From the NCBI GenBank assembly GCA_041581055.1, contig JBFGCT010000097.1, positions 1 through 15,145 of the forward strand: 15,145 nt of DNA, in the 5' to 3' direction. Below the pieces are notes generated by a model. That model was not told where the DNA came from. It saw only the letters and a program-made list of their open reading frames with translations, and did not search any database. Origin of the DNA: JBFGCT01 sp041581055. Lineage in GTDB: Bacteria; Actinomycetota; Acidimicrobiia; Acidimicrobiales; Ilumatobacteraceae. The translations under genes were made by a program, and so were the position numbers. This document shows, in pieces, positions 1-7,531 of this stretch (its first letter is position 1; the number at the start of each line of letters is the position of its first letter).

Positions 1-39
1 ATCTCGGACACCGCTGACCACTGGCGCCGCGGGGCTTGA
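1..39 (+). CDS. C-terminal end of an unidentified upstream gene (partial)
   Basis: Reading frame 1 is open from the window edge to a TGA at 37-39 and gives ISDTADHWRRGA. The A of this stop is also the A of the acpS ATG at 39, a TGATG overlap like several others in this window, which supports a real upstream gene in the same operon. Twelve residues are too few to name it; glmS or glmM would be plausible from actinobacterial synteny, but nothing seen here confirms that. Confidence 0.4.
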   Translation: MSDTADHWRRGA

Positions 40-404
40 TGATCGGGATCGGCGTCGACCTGGTCGACATCGAGCGCTTCCGGCGGTCCCTCGAGCGAAC
101 CCCGTCGATGCGCGCCCGGTTGTTCACCGCCGTCGAGCTCGAGTACGTCGCGCCGAAGATCGACCCGGTGCCGTCGCTGGCTGCCCGGTTCGCCGCCCGC
201 GAGGCGGTCATGAAATCGCTCGGCGTGGGTCTCGGCGCCTTCGGCTTCCACGACGTGTGGGTCGAGCGCGCCGCGTCGGGCGCGCCGTGGCTGGCGTTCG
301 AGGGTCGGGCCGCCGAGCTGGCGGCGGCAGCCGGCGTGACGCGCTGGCACGTGTCGCTGACCCACTCGGCGTCGACGGCGGCGGCGTACGTCATCGCCGA
401 GTGA
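39..404 (+). CDS. acpS: Holo-[acyl-carrier-protein] synthase
   Basis: AcpS transfers the 4'-phosphopantetheine arm of CoA to a serine of apo-ACP, activating it for fatty acid synthesis in the cytoplasm. The 121-residue length is typical of the family. The N-terminal GIGVDLVDIERF carries the Mg-binding Asp (D7), and the second motif RFAAREAVMKSLG (residues 50-62) carries the Mg-ligand Glu (E55) and Lys59; family members more often have Lys where Arg54 stands. The C-terminal HVSLTHSASTAAAYVIAE matches the conserved final strand. I chose ATG at 39, which overlaps the upstream stop; an in-frame TTG at 36 directly before it would add one residue. The acyl-CoA synthetase gene begins 36 bases downstream. 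Confidence 0.95.
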   Translation: MIGIGVDLVDIERFRRSLERTPSMRARLFTAVELEYVAPKIDPVPSLAARFAAREAVMKSLGVGLGAFGFHDVWVERAASGAPWLAFEGRAAELAAAAGVTRWHVSLTHSASTAAAYVIAE

Positions 405-440
405 CCGCCGATTCGGCGCCGGCGGCGCGGCGCTGCGAAC

Positions 441-2174
441 ATGCTCGGCATGATCGAGGAGTTCCAAGCCGCGTGGGATGAGCTGACCGCCCCGGGCGCC
501 CAGTTCGCGATGTCGGAGACCACCGTGCGCGGCGTGCCGATTCGCGTGTTCGACTCGGCGCCGCCGTCGATGCGCTTCGTGTGGGAGCTCGCCGCCGGGT
601 ACGGCGACCGCGACTACGTCGTCTTCGAGGACGAGCGCTTCACCTACGCCGAGTCCGACGCGATCGTCCGGGCGCTCGCCCATCACCTGCGCGACGCCCA
701 CGGCGTCGGCCAGGGCGACCGCGTCGCGATCGGCATGCGCAACTACCCGGAATGGGTGTTCAGCTACTGGGCGATCGTGTCGCTCGGGGCGGCGGTCGTC
801 GGGATGAACGCGTGGTGGACGCCCAGCGAGACCGAGTACGGCCTCTCCGACTCCCGACCGAAGGTGCTGATCGCCGACGCCGAGCGCGTCGAGCGGGCCA
901 TCCCCGTGCTCGACGGTCTGCGGGAGACCGCGCCGCTGCACCTCCTGACCGTCCGCCACGACGGCGAGCTGCCGGCCGACGCGTCGCGCTGGGAGGACGT
1001 CGTCGACCCGGCGGCGGCGCCCGCCGGTCTGCCGGCGGCCGACATCGACCCCGACGACGACTGCTGCATCTTCTACACGTCGGGCACGACCGGCTTCCCG
1101 AAGGGCGCCCAGCTCACCCACCGCGGCTCGGTGCACAACCTGCTCCATCTGGGCTTCATGGCCGCCGTCGCCGCCAAGGCCGATGCGGCGGCCGGTGTTG
1201 CGGCGCCGGCGCACGCGACCGCATCCCCGGGGGCCCCCGCCCAGAACGTGTTCATGGCGCCGACGCCGCTGTTCCACGTCACGGCCAACAACTGCCTACT
1301 GCACCCGGCCACGATCTCCGGCTCGAAGCTCGTCCTGACCTACAAGTGGGACGCGGCGCGGGCGATCGAGCTGATCGAGCGCGAGCGGGTGACCAACTTC
1401 TCCGGCGTGCCCACGATGAGCCGGGAGATGCTGATGCACCCCGACTGGGCCGCCCGCGACACGTCGTCGCTCGTCGGCCTCGCCGGCGGCGGCGCACCGG
1501 TGCAGCCCGACCTCGTCGAGAAGATCGACAAGTCGCCCGACGCCGGCTCCCCGAGCACCGGCTACGGCCTCACCGAGACCCACGGCATCGTCACCGCGAA
1601 CGCTGGTGCGCTCTACGTCGCCAAACCGGCGTCGTGCGGCCGCGTCGTCCCGACGCTCGACGCCAAGCTGATCGACGAGGCGGGCGAGACCGTGCCGGCC
1701 GGCGGGGTCGGCGAACTCTGCGTGCGCGGATCGGTCGTGATCAAGGGATATCTCAACCGCGAGCAGGAGACGGCCGAGGCGATCCAGGACGGCTGGTTCC
1801 GGACCGGCGACATCGCCACGATCGACGAGGACGGGTTCGTCTTCATCGTCGACCGGGCCAAGGACATGGTGCTGCGGGGCGGCGAGAACGTGTACTGCTC
1901 CGAGGTCGAGGCGGCGATCTACAAGAGCGACAAGGTCGCCGAAGCAGCCGTGTTCGGGCTGCCCGACGACCGCCTTGGCGAGATCGTCGGCGCGGCGATC
2001 GTGCTCGCGCCGGGGGCGGCGATGACCGAGGACGACCTGCGCGCCGAGCTCGCCGACCGCCTCGCGAAGTTCAAGATCCCCGAGCGGATCTGGTTCCTCG
2101 ACGAGACGCTCCCGCGCAACGCGAGCGGCAAGTTTCTCAAGCGTGAGCTGCGCGCCACGCTGGTCGGGTCCTGA
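441..2174 (+). CDS. AMP-forming acyl-CoA synthetase (fatty-acid-CoA ligase type)
   Basis: This 577-residue class I adenylate-forming enzyme would activate a carboxylic acid to an acyl-AMP and then an acyl-CoA. The motifs are in order: P-loop-like YTSGTTGFPKG (residues 212-222), GYGLTETHG (374-382), GWFRTGD (451-457) with the ribose-binding Asp, then DRAKDMVLRGGENVYCSEVE, and near the C-terminus NASGKFLK, whose Lys564 is the catalytic lysine of the adenylation step. Length and motifs fit a medium/long-chain fatty-acid ligase, but the substrate cannot be read from sequence. Residues about 241-268 form an Ala/Pro-rich low-complexity insert after the P-loop. Start: ATG 441 is taken; ATG 450 (three codons later) is equally possible, and neither has a clear Shine-Dalgarno sequence. 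Confidence 0.9.
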   Translation: MLGMIEEFQAAWDELTAPGAQFAMSETTVRGVPIRVFDSAPPSMRFVWELAAGYGDRDYVVFEDERFTYAESDAIVRALAHHLRDAHGVGQGDRVAIGMRNYPEWVFSYWAIVSLGAAVVGMNAWWTPSETEYGLSDSRPKVLIADAERVERAIPVLDGLRETAPLHLLTVRHDGELPADASRWEDVVDPAAAPAGLPAADIDPDDDCCIFYTSGTTGFPKGAQLTHRGSVHNLLHLGFMAAVAAKADAAAGVAAPAHATASPGAPAQNVFMAPTPLFHVTANNCLLHPATISGSKLVLTYKWDAARAIELIERERVTNFSGVPTMSREMLMHPDWAARDTSSLVGLAGGGAPVQPDLVEKIDKSPDAGSPSTGYGLTETHGIVTANAGALYVAKPASCGRVVPTLDAKLIDEAGETVPAGGVGELCVRGSVVIKGYLNREQETAEAIQDGWFRTGDIATIDEDGFVFIVDRAKDMVLRGGENVYCSEVEAAIYKSDKVAEAAVFGLPDDRLGEIVGAAIVLAPGAAMTEDDLRAELADRLAKFKIPERIWFLDETLPRNASGKFLKRELRATLVGS

Positions 2175-2196
2175 CCGCCGGACCGCGGCCGGCGGT
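2174..2196 (+). terminator. GC-rich hairpin after the acyl-CoA synthetase
   Basis: The arms ACCGCCGG (2174-2181) and CCGGCGGT (2189-2196) form a perfect 8-bp stem around a 7-base loop, starting at the last base of the stop codon. No T-tract follows, so it would be an atypical terminator. It sits just before an independent promoter-like element for nnr, which fits a transcript boundary. Confidence 0.4.
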
Positions 2197-2241
2197 GGGC
2201 CCGACCCGGTCCGACGCCCGCATCGCGCGGCGGGGCTGACG

Positions 2242-2247
2242 TACGCT
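2242..2247 (+). promoter_or_regulatory. Putative -10 element of a leaderless nnr transcript
   Basis: TACGCT fits the -10 pattern TAnnnT and ends 7 bases before the GTG start at 2255, so transcription would begin at or next to the start codon. No Shine-Dalgarno sequence precedes the GTG and no clear -35 box is visible. The same layout is seen in front of tsaE and the response regulator. Confidence 0.45.
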
Positions 2248-2254
2248 CGCAACC

Positions 2255-3610
2255 GTGATCCCGATCGTGACGCCTGCGGAGATGCGAGACATCGACGCCG
2301 CGGCGCCCGAGCCGGTCGACGTGCTCGTCGACCGAGCCGGCCGAGCGGTGGCGCGGGCCGCACGGCGAATGCTGGGGGGCGCCTACGGGCGGGTCGTCAA
2401 CGTCGTCGCCGGGGGCGGCAACAACGGGGCGGATGGCCGCGTGGCGGCCGCCGCCCTCGCCCGGCGGGGCGTGACGGTCCGCGCGTTCGACGCGCTCGAC
2501 TGCCCGAGCGCGCTGCCGGCGGCCGATCTGGTCATCGACGCCGCGTTCGGCACCGGGTTCCGGGGCGAGTGGGCGGCGCCGGCGGTCGGCGACGCGATGG
2601 TCCTCGCCGTCGACATCCCGTCCGGGGTCGACGCGCTGACCGGGGCGGGCGGTCCCGGCGTGCTCCCCGCCGACGTCACGGTGACCTTCCAAGCGCTCAA
2701 ACCGGGGCTGCTGTTCGGCGCCGGCGGGCGATTGGCCGGCCAGGTCGAGGTCGTCGACATCGGCCTGGACGCCACGGCCGCCCAGGCGCACCTGGTCGTG
2801 CGCGACGACGTGGCGGCGTGGTGGCCGGTCCGCGGCGTCGACGCCCACAAGTGGAAGGGGGCCGTACGCGTCGTGGCCGGCAGCTCCGGGATGCTCGGCG
2901 CCGCCGAGCTGGCGTCGGCCGCCGCCGCCCGCGCCGGGGCCGGATTGGTCATGCTGTCGAGCCCCGGGCTCGTCGCCGACGCCCGGAGCGAGGTCGTGCA
3001 GCGTCAGGTCGCCGGCTTCGACTGGGCCGACGACGTGCTGGACGACATCTCCCGCTTCGGGGCGCTCGTCATCGGCCCCGGACTCGGGCGCGAGGAGTAC
3101 ACGACGCTGTCGACGCGACGGTGCATCGCCGACGCGCCGCTGCCGGTCGTCGTCGACGGCGACGGGCTCTTCGCCGCCGCGTGGAGCGCCGAGGGCGCGG
3201 CGTCGCTCCTCGCGGCGCGACATCCGGCGACCGTGCTCACGCCGCACGACGGCGAGTACGCCCTGCTCGCCGGATCCAGACCCGACCCCGACCGGATCGG
3301 CGCGACGCGCTCGCTGGCGGCCGACCTCGGCTGCACGATCCTGCTCAAGGGGCCGGTCACCGTCCTGGCCGACCCCGACGGGCGGGTGCTGTGTGTCGAC
3401 CACGGTGACCAGCGGCTGGCCACGGCGGGGAGCGGCGACGTCCTGGCCGGGATGATCGGCGCCGCACTCGCCAGCGGCGCCCCCGCTCTCGAGGCGGCGG
3501 CCGCCGCCGCCTGGCTGCACGCCGAGGCGGCCCGCGCCGGCCCGCCGGCGGGATTGCTCGCCGGCGACCTGATCGACCTCGTGCCGGCGGCACTGGCGGC
3601 GCTGCGATGA
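2255..3610 (+). CDS. nnr: Bifunctional NAD(P)H-hydrate epimerase / ADP-dependent dehydratase
   Basis: The enzyme repairs damaged NAD(P)HX: the N-terminal YjeF_N domain epimerises the R and S hydrates, and the C-terminal ribokinase-like domain dehydrates S-NAD(P)HX using ADP. In the N-domain (about 1-180), GGGNNGADG (53-61) is the signature loop and the Asp in VIDAAFGTGFRG (D95) a likely catalytic residue. In the C-domain (about 185-451), KWKGAVRVVAGS, VIGPGLG, LTPHDGEYALL and the catalytic AGSGDVLAG (391-399, D395) are present. At 451 residues it is somewhat compact for the fusion. The GTG start at 2255 is supported by the upstream -10-like element and by homology beginning at VTPAEMRDID. The stop overlaps the alr start as ATGA. 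Confidence 0.93.
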   Translation: MIPIVTPAEMRDIDAAAPEPVDVLVDRAGRAVARAARRMLGGAYGRVVNVVAGGGNNGADGRVAAAALARRGVTVRAFDALDCPSALPAADLVIDAAFGTGFRGEWAAPAVGDAMVLAVDIPSGVDALTGAGGPGVLPADVTVTFQALKPGLLFGAGGRLAGQVEVVDIGLDATAAQAHLVVRDDVAAWWPVRGVDAHKWKGAVRVVAGSSGMLGAAELASAAAARAGAGLVMLSSPGLVADARSEVVQRQVAGFDWADDVLDDISRFGALVIGPGLGREEYTTLSTRRCIADAPLPVVVDGDGLFAAAWSAEGAASLLAARHPATVLTPHDGEYALLAGSRPDPDRIGATRSLAADLGCTILLKGPVTVLADPDGRVLCVDHGDQRLATAGSGDVLAGMIGAALASGAPALEAAAAAAWLHAEAARAGPPAGLLAGDLIDLVPAALAALR

Positions 3611-4737
3611 GCGCGTCGACGCGGTGGGCCTGGGCTGAGGTCGACCTCGACGCGGTGCGGCACAACATCGCCCACCTGCGCGAGGTGGTGGCGCCGGCCG
3701 CGGTGTGGGCCGTCGTCAAGGCCGACGGCTACGGGCACGGCGCGCTCGGTGTCGCGAGGGCGGCGATCGACGCCGGCGCCGAGGGGTTGTGCGTGGCGCT
3801 CGTCGCCGAGGCGATCGAGTTGCGCCACGCCGGCGTCGACGCCCCCATCCTCCTGCTGAGCGAACAGCCGGCCGAGACGGCGGCGCACATCGTCGGGCAC
3901 CGCCTGACGCCGACGGTGTACACGCGCGAGGGGCTCGACGCGTTGGTCCGCGAGCGCCCGGCCGGGCTTCCGGTCCATCTCAAGGTCGACACCGGCATGC
4001 AACGCGTCGGCGTCCACCGGCACGCGGCCGGCGCGATCGCCAGCGCGATCGCCGAGCGGGCGCCCGCGCTGCGCCTCGCCGGGGTGTACACCCATCTCGC
4101 GGTCGCCGACGACCCCCACCACGAGCACACCGACATCCAGCTCGCCCGCTTCGACGACGTCCTCAGCCATCTGCCGCCGGTCCCGTCGATCCACGTCGCC
4201 AACTCCGCCGCCGCGCTCGCCCGCGCCGACGCCCGCCGCTCGATGGTGCGGATCGGCATCGCCATGTACGGGATCGCGCCCGGCCCGGGTGTCGCGCACC
4301 TGTGCGGCGGACTCCGGCCGGCGCTCGAGCTGCGGGCCCGTGTCTCCTTCGTCAAGCAGGTGCAGGCCGGCAGCCGGCTCTCCTACGGGCTGGAGCACTC
4401 GTTCGCCCGCGACACGACGGTGGCGACCGTGCCGATCGGGTACGCCGACGGCGTGCCGCGGCGGCTGTGGGGGACAGGTGGCGAGGTGCTCGTCGGCGGG
4501 CGCCGTTGCCCGATCGTCGGGGTCGTCACGATGGACCAGCTGATGGTCGATTGCGGGGACGCCGAGGTGCGCGTCGGCGACGACGTCGTCCTGATCGGCG
4601 AGCAGGACGGCCCGGACGGACCCCAGCGGATACGCGCCGAGGACTGGGCCGAGCGGCTGGGAACGATCGGCTACGAGATCGTCTGCGGCATCTCCAAGCG
4701 TGTGCCCCGCGTTCCGCGCCGTAGCATCGACGGCTGA
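3607..4737 (+). CDS. alr: Alanine racemase
   Basis: Alr is a PLP enzyme that interconverts L- and D-alanine, supplying D-Ala for peptidoglycan. The 376-residue length is normal. The PLP-binding lysine is K38 in VVKADGYGHGA, and the second catalytic base is Tyr260 in RLSYGLEHS. Other family motifs seen are DTGMQRVG, the NSAAAL stretch, PIGYADGVPRRL and GVVTMDQLMVD. The start ATG overlaps the nnr stop by four bases (ATGA), and the stop at 4735-4737 overlaps the tsaE ATG by one base (TGATG), implying translational coupling. The order alr-tsaE-tsaB-rimI-tsaD is standard in actinobacteria. Confidence 0.96.
   Translation: MSASTRWAWAEVDLDAVRHNIAHLREVVAPAAVWAVVKADGYGHGALGVARAAIDAGAEGLCVALVAEAIELRHAGVDAPILLLSEQPAETAAHIVGHRLTPTVYTREGLDALVRERPAGLPVHLKVDTGMQRVGVHRHAAGAIASAIAERAPALRLAGVYTHLAVADDPHHEHTDIQLARFDDVLSHLPPVPSIHVANSAAALARADARRSMVRIGIAMYGIAPGPGVAHLCGGLRPALELRARVSFVKQVQAGSRLSYGLEHSFARDTTVATVPIGYADGVPRRLWGTGGEVLVGGRRCPIVGVVTMDQLMVDCGDAEVRVGDDVVLIGEQDGPDGPQRIRAEDWAERLGTIGYEIVCGISKRVPRVPRRSIDG
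4722..4727 (+). promoter_or_regulatory. Putative internal -10 element for leaderless tsaE
   Basis: TAGCAT (TAnnnT) lies within the last codons of alr, 9 bases before the tsaE ATG at 4737, a spacing compatible with a transcript starting at or just before the AUG. No Shine-Dalgarno sequence is seen for tsaE. Coding constraint from alr means the match could be chance. Confidence 0.35.
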
Positions 4738-5261
4738 TGTTGCAGCTCTGCGCGTCGTCGCTCGCCGACACCCACGCGATCGCCGGTGCGATCGCCGCCT
4801 TGTCGCGTCCCGGCGACGTGCTCGTGCTGTCCGGCGACATGGGGGCCGGCAAGACCGCGTTCGCCCAGGGCTTCGGCCGGGCGCTTGGCGTCGCGGAGCC
4901 GATCACGTCCCCCACGTTCACGCTGGTCCACAGCTACGAGTGCGGGAAGCTGACCCTGCACCATGCCGACCTCTACCGCCTGGAGCGGACGACCGAGATC
5001 GCCGACCTCGCGCTGAACGAGCTCGCCGAGTTCAACGGGATCGTCCTCGTCGAGTGGGGCGACGTGGCCGAGAACGGGTTCGGCGACCATCTGGTCGTGT
5101 TCCTCGAACAGGAATTCGGCGACGCCGAGCGGGCGGCGGGGGAGGCCGCCGACGAGCCGATCCCCGACGGGCGGCGGCGGATCGAGCTGGTCGGGGTCGG
5201 ATCGTCCTGGGCGGCGCGCTGGCCGCAGATCGCCGCGCGGTGTGAGGCGTTCCGGTGCTGA
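4737..5261 (+). CDS. tsaE: tRNA t6A37 biosynthesis ATPase TsaE
   Basis: TsaE is the ATPase that works with TsaB-TsaD in attaching the threonylcarbamoyl group to A37 of ANN-decoding tRNAs. The Walker A loop GDMGAGKT is at residues 33-40. It is followed by the family motifs SPTFTLVHSY, LHHADLYRL and LVEWGD. At 174 residues it is a little longer than the usual ~150; the extra length is a C-terminal extension rich in Ala, Asp and Arg (about 120-174). The ATG overlaps the alr stop by one base. The stop overlaps the tsaB GTG start by seven bases. Confidence 0.95.
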   Translation: MLQLCASSLADTHAIAGAIAALSRPGDVLVLSGDMGAGKTAFAQGFGRALGVAEPITSPTFTLVHSYECGKLTLHHADLYRLERTTEIADLALNELAEFNGIVLVEWGDVAENGFGDHLVVFLEQEFGDAERAAGEAADEPIPDGRRRIELVGVGSSWAARWPQIAARCEAFRC

Positions 5262-5950
5262 TCCTCGGCATCGAGACCGCGACCGAACGGGTCAGTGTGG
5301 CGATCGGCGGGCACGAGGGCGTGATCGGGCTGTTCGAGATCACCAAGGGCCGCCGCCACGCCGAGACACTGGTGCCGGCGATCGAATTCCTGTGCCGGCG
5401 GTCCGGCATCGCGCTCGGCGAGATCAGCGTGATCGCCGTCGACGTCGGCCCCGGCCTGTTCACAGGGATGCGGGTCGGGCTGGCCTCGGCCAAGGCGTTC
5501 GCCCAAGCGCTGCACGTGCCGATGATCGGGATCTCCTCGCTCGACCTGCTGGCGTTCCCGTGCCGCCACGCCGACCGCGTCGTCGTGCCGGTCATCGACG
5601 CCCGCAAGGGCGAGGTGTTCTACGCGATGTACCGGCAGGTGCCGGGCGGGGTGCAGCAGGTCGTCGCGCCCTCGGTCGGGCCGGTCGAGGAGCTGGTGGC
5701 CGACCTGCTGGCGCGCAGCGAGGACGCGTTGTGCGTCGGCGACGGCGCCCGGCGCTACCGCGAGGAGATCCTCGACGGGTTCCACTGCGAGATCGGCGGC
5801 GACGAGCGCCCGTCGGCCGGGCCGCTCGTGCAGCTCGCCCACGCCCGCGCCCTGCGCGAGGAGTGGGTCAACCCGCGCGAGGTCGAGCCGATCTACCTGC
5901 GCGCCCCGGACGCTCAGATCAACTGGTCGTCGAGGACGTCGCGCCGATGA
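5255..5950 (+). CDS. tsaB: tRNA t6A37 biosynthesis protein TsaB
   Basis: TsaB is the inactive ASKHA-fold partner that binds TsaD in the t6A37 complex. The 231-residue protein begins LILGIETATERVSVAI, followed by RRHAETLVPAIEFL and the conserved VDVGPGLFTGMRVGLASAKA (about residues 65-84). The C-terminus has EVEPIYLRAPDAQINW, typical of actinobacterial TsaB. The start is GTG at 5255, overlapping tsaE by seven bases; no alternative start lies close by that keeps the first beta-strand. The stop overlaps the rimI ATG as ATGA. Confidence 0.94.
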   Translation: MLILGIETATERVSVAIGGHEGVIGLFEITKGRRHAETLVPAIEFLCRRSGIALGEISVIAVDVGPGLFTGMRVGLASAKAFAQALHVPMIGISSLDLLAFPCRHADRVVVPVIDARKGEVFYAMYRQVPGGVQQVVAPSVGPVEELVADLLARSEDALCVGDGARRYREEILDGFHCEIGGDERPSAGPLVQLAHARALREEWVNPREVEPIYLRAPDAQINWSSRTSRR

Positions 5951-6492
5951 GCGTGCTCGAGCGGATCCTGCGCCGCGACGAGCCGCCGGCGGTGGTCACC
6001 GTCGACCGGATGCGCCGGCGCGACCTGCGCCACGGCGTGATGGCGATCGAGAGCGCGGCGTATCCCCGACCATGGTCGCACGGCGTCTTCGTCAGCGAGA
6101 TCGAGCAGATGCGCGCCGGCAGCCGGCACTACCTGGTCGCCCGGCGGGGGCGCGAGATCGTCGGGTACGCCGGCTTGTGGTTCAGCGCCGGCGAGGCGCA
6201 CGTCACCAACGTCGCCGTCAAGCCGACATGGCGCCGACACGGGATCGCGACCCGGCTGCTCGTCGATCTCGTCGACGAGGCCCGCCGCCGCGGGTGCGCG
6301 GCGTGGACGCTGGAGGTGCGGGTGTCCAGCACCGGCGCCCAGGAGCTCTACCGCACCTTCGGGTTCGCGCCCGCCGGGATGCGCCAGCGTTACTACGAGA
6401 ACACCGAGGACGCGATCGTCATGTGGTGCCACGACATCCAGACCGACGACTACCGCGCCCGCCTGGAGGGACTGCGCCATGGACGTGACTGA
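5947..6492 (+). CDS. rimI: Ribosomal-protein-S18-type N-terminal alanine N-acetyltransferase (GNAT)
   Basis: This GNAT enzyme would transfer acetyl from acetyl-CoA to protein N-termini, S18 in the classical case. The 181-residue protein has NVAVKPTWRRHGIATRLL (88-105), in which RRHGIA (96-101) is the acetyl-CoA pyrophosphate loop. TLEVRVSSTGAQELYRTFGF (121-140) holds the Glu and Tyr of the RimI active-site region; many RimI proteins have Asn where the second Ser of VSS lies. A basic extension of about 25 residues precedes the domain. I set the start at ATG 5947, overlapping the tsaB stop; the frame is open further upstream, but that extension runs over tsaB and is not homologous. The gene overlaps tsaD by 14 bases. 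Confidence 0.92.
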   Translation: MSVLERILRRDEPPAVVTVDRMRRRDLRHGVMAIESAAYPRPWSHGVFVSEIEQMRAGSRHYLVARRGREIVGYAGLWFSAGEAHVTNVAVKPTWRRHGIATRLLVDLVDEARRRGCAAWTLEVRVSSTGAQELYRTFGFAPAGMRQRYYENTEDAIVMWCHDIQTDDYRARLEGLRHGRD

Positions 6493-7498
6493 CGCGACCC
6501 TGATCCTCGGGATCGAGACGAGCTGCGACGAGACCGCGGCCGCGCTGGTGATGGGTGGCCATGACGTGGTGTCGAGCGTCGTCTCGACGCAGGTCGACCT
6601 GCACGCCGAGTTCGGCGGCGTCGTTCCCGAGATCGCGTCGCGGGCCCACCTCGAGTTCCTCAACCCGGTCATCGCCCGGGCGATCGTCGAGGCCGGCGTC
6701 GAGGAGTCGCGGATCGACGCGGTCGCCTGCACCGTGGGGCCGGGCCTGATCGGCGCGCTGCTGGTCGGGGTGTCGGCGGCGAAGTCGCTGGCCCTCGCGT
6801 GGGACGTCCCGTTCGTCGCCGTCAACCACCTCGAGGCCCACCTCTACTCCGCGTTCATCGAGGACGACACGCTGGAGTTCCCGCTCGTCGTGCTGTTGGT
6901 CTCAGGCGGCCACACGATGCTGATCGAGATGCAGGGTCATGCCCGGTACCGGCTGCTCGGGCAGACGATCGACGACGCGGCCGGCGAGGCGTTCGACAAG
7001 GTCGCCCGCTACCTCGGCCTCGGGTACCCGGGCGGCCCGGCGATCGACGAGGCGGCGGTGCTCGGCGACCCCGAGGCGATCAGGTTCCCGCGGGCGATGC
7101 TCGACGGCAGCTTGGACTTCTCCTTCAGCGGTCTGAAGACCGCGGTCGTGAACTACGTGCGCAAGCATCCCGATGTCTCCTCGGCCGACGTCGCGGCGTC
7201 GTTCCAGGCGGCCGTCGTCGACGTCCTGGTCGAAAAGGCGCGGCGCGCGGCCCGCGAGGTGGGGGCGACGGGAATCGTGATCGGGGGCGGCGTGGCGGCC
7301 AACTCGGTGCTGCGCGAGAACCTGCTCGACGCGTGCGCGGCCGACGGGATCCAGGGGTTCCTGCCCGGCCGGTCGATGTGCACCGACAACGCGGCGATGA
7401 TCGCCGCCGCCGGTTGGTTCCGGTTGCAGGGCGTCGGCCCGTCGAGCCTCGAGGTCGGCGCGACCCCCAACCTCCGCCTCCCGTTGATCGACGCGTAA
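6479..7498 (+). CDS. tsaD: tRNA N6-adenosine threonylcarbamoyltransferase TsaD
   Basis: TsaD is the catalytic subunit that transfers the threonylcarbamoyl group from its adenylate to A37 of tRNA. The 339-residue length is standard. Motifs: GIETSCDETA (11-20), metal ligands H117 and H121 in NHLEAH, VLLVSGGHT, DDAAGEAFDKVARYLGLGYP, FSFSGLKTA, GGGVAANS and CTDNAAMIA with the third metal ligand D303. The start overlaps the end of rimI by 14 bases. In mycobacteria groES follows directly; here a convergent lipoprotein gene lies downstream and groES is 7.2 kb away. Confidence 0.97.
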   Translation: MDVTDATLILGIETSCDETAAALVMGGHDVVSSVVSTQVDLHAEFGGVVPEIASRAHLEFLNPVIARAIVEAGVEESRIDAVACTVGPGLIGALLVGVSAAKSLALAWDVPFVAVNHLEAHLYSAFIEDDTLEFPLVVLLVSGGHTMLIEMQGHARYRLLGQTIDDAAGEAFDKVARYLGLGYPGGPAIDEAAVLGDPEAIRFPRAMLDGSLDFSFSGLKTAVVNYVRKHPDVSSADVAASFQAAVVDVLVEKARRAAREVGATGIVIGGGVAANSVLRENLLDACAADGIQGFLPGRSMCTDNAAMIAAAGWFRLQGVGPSSLEVGATPNLRLPLIDA

Positions 7499-7502
7499 CG
7501 CC

Positions 7503-7526
7503 CCCTGCCCCGCAAACGGGTGAGGG
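7503..7526. terminator. Candidate hairpin between convergent tsaD and lipoprotein genes
   Basis: The 33-base gap between the two convergent stops can fold as CCCT (7503-7506), a 2x2 internal loop, CCCG (7509-7512), loop CAAA, CGGG (7517-7520), AGGG (7523-7526). The stem is interrupted and no T-tract follows on either strand, so the call as a bidirectional terminator rests mostly on position. Confidence 0.35.
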
Positions 7527-7531
7527 TGGGG

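Noticed and set aside
1919..3520. A 533-codon open frame on the minus strand opposite the acyl-CoA synthetase and nnr
   Set aside because: Its translation is Arg/Gly/Asp-rich without recognisable motifs, and it lies opposite two genes with clear catalytic motifs. Long antisense open frames are expected at this GC content.
3004..4398. A 464-codon minus-strand open frame opposite nnr and alr
   Set aside because: It is low-complexity in composition, has no family resemblance, and is fully antisense to genes with intact active sites.
5242..5946. An upstream extension of the rimI frame across tsaB
   Set aside because: It overlaps the whole tsaB gene in another frame, and the GNAT protein with ATG 5947 already has normal length with an ATGA junction.
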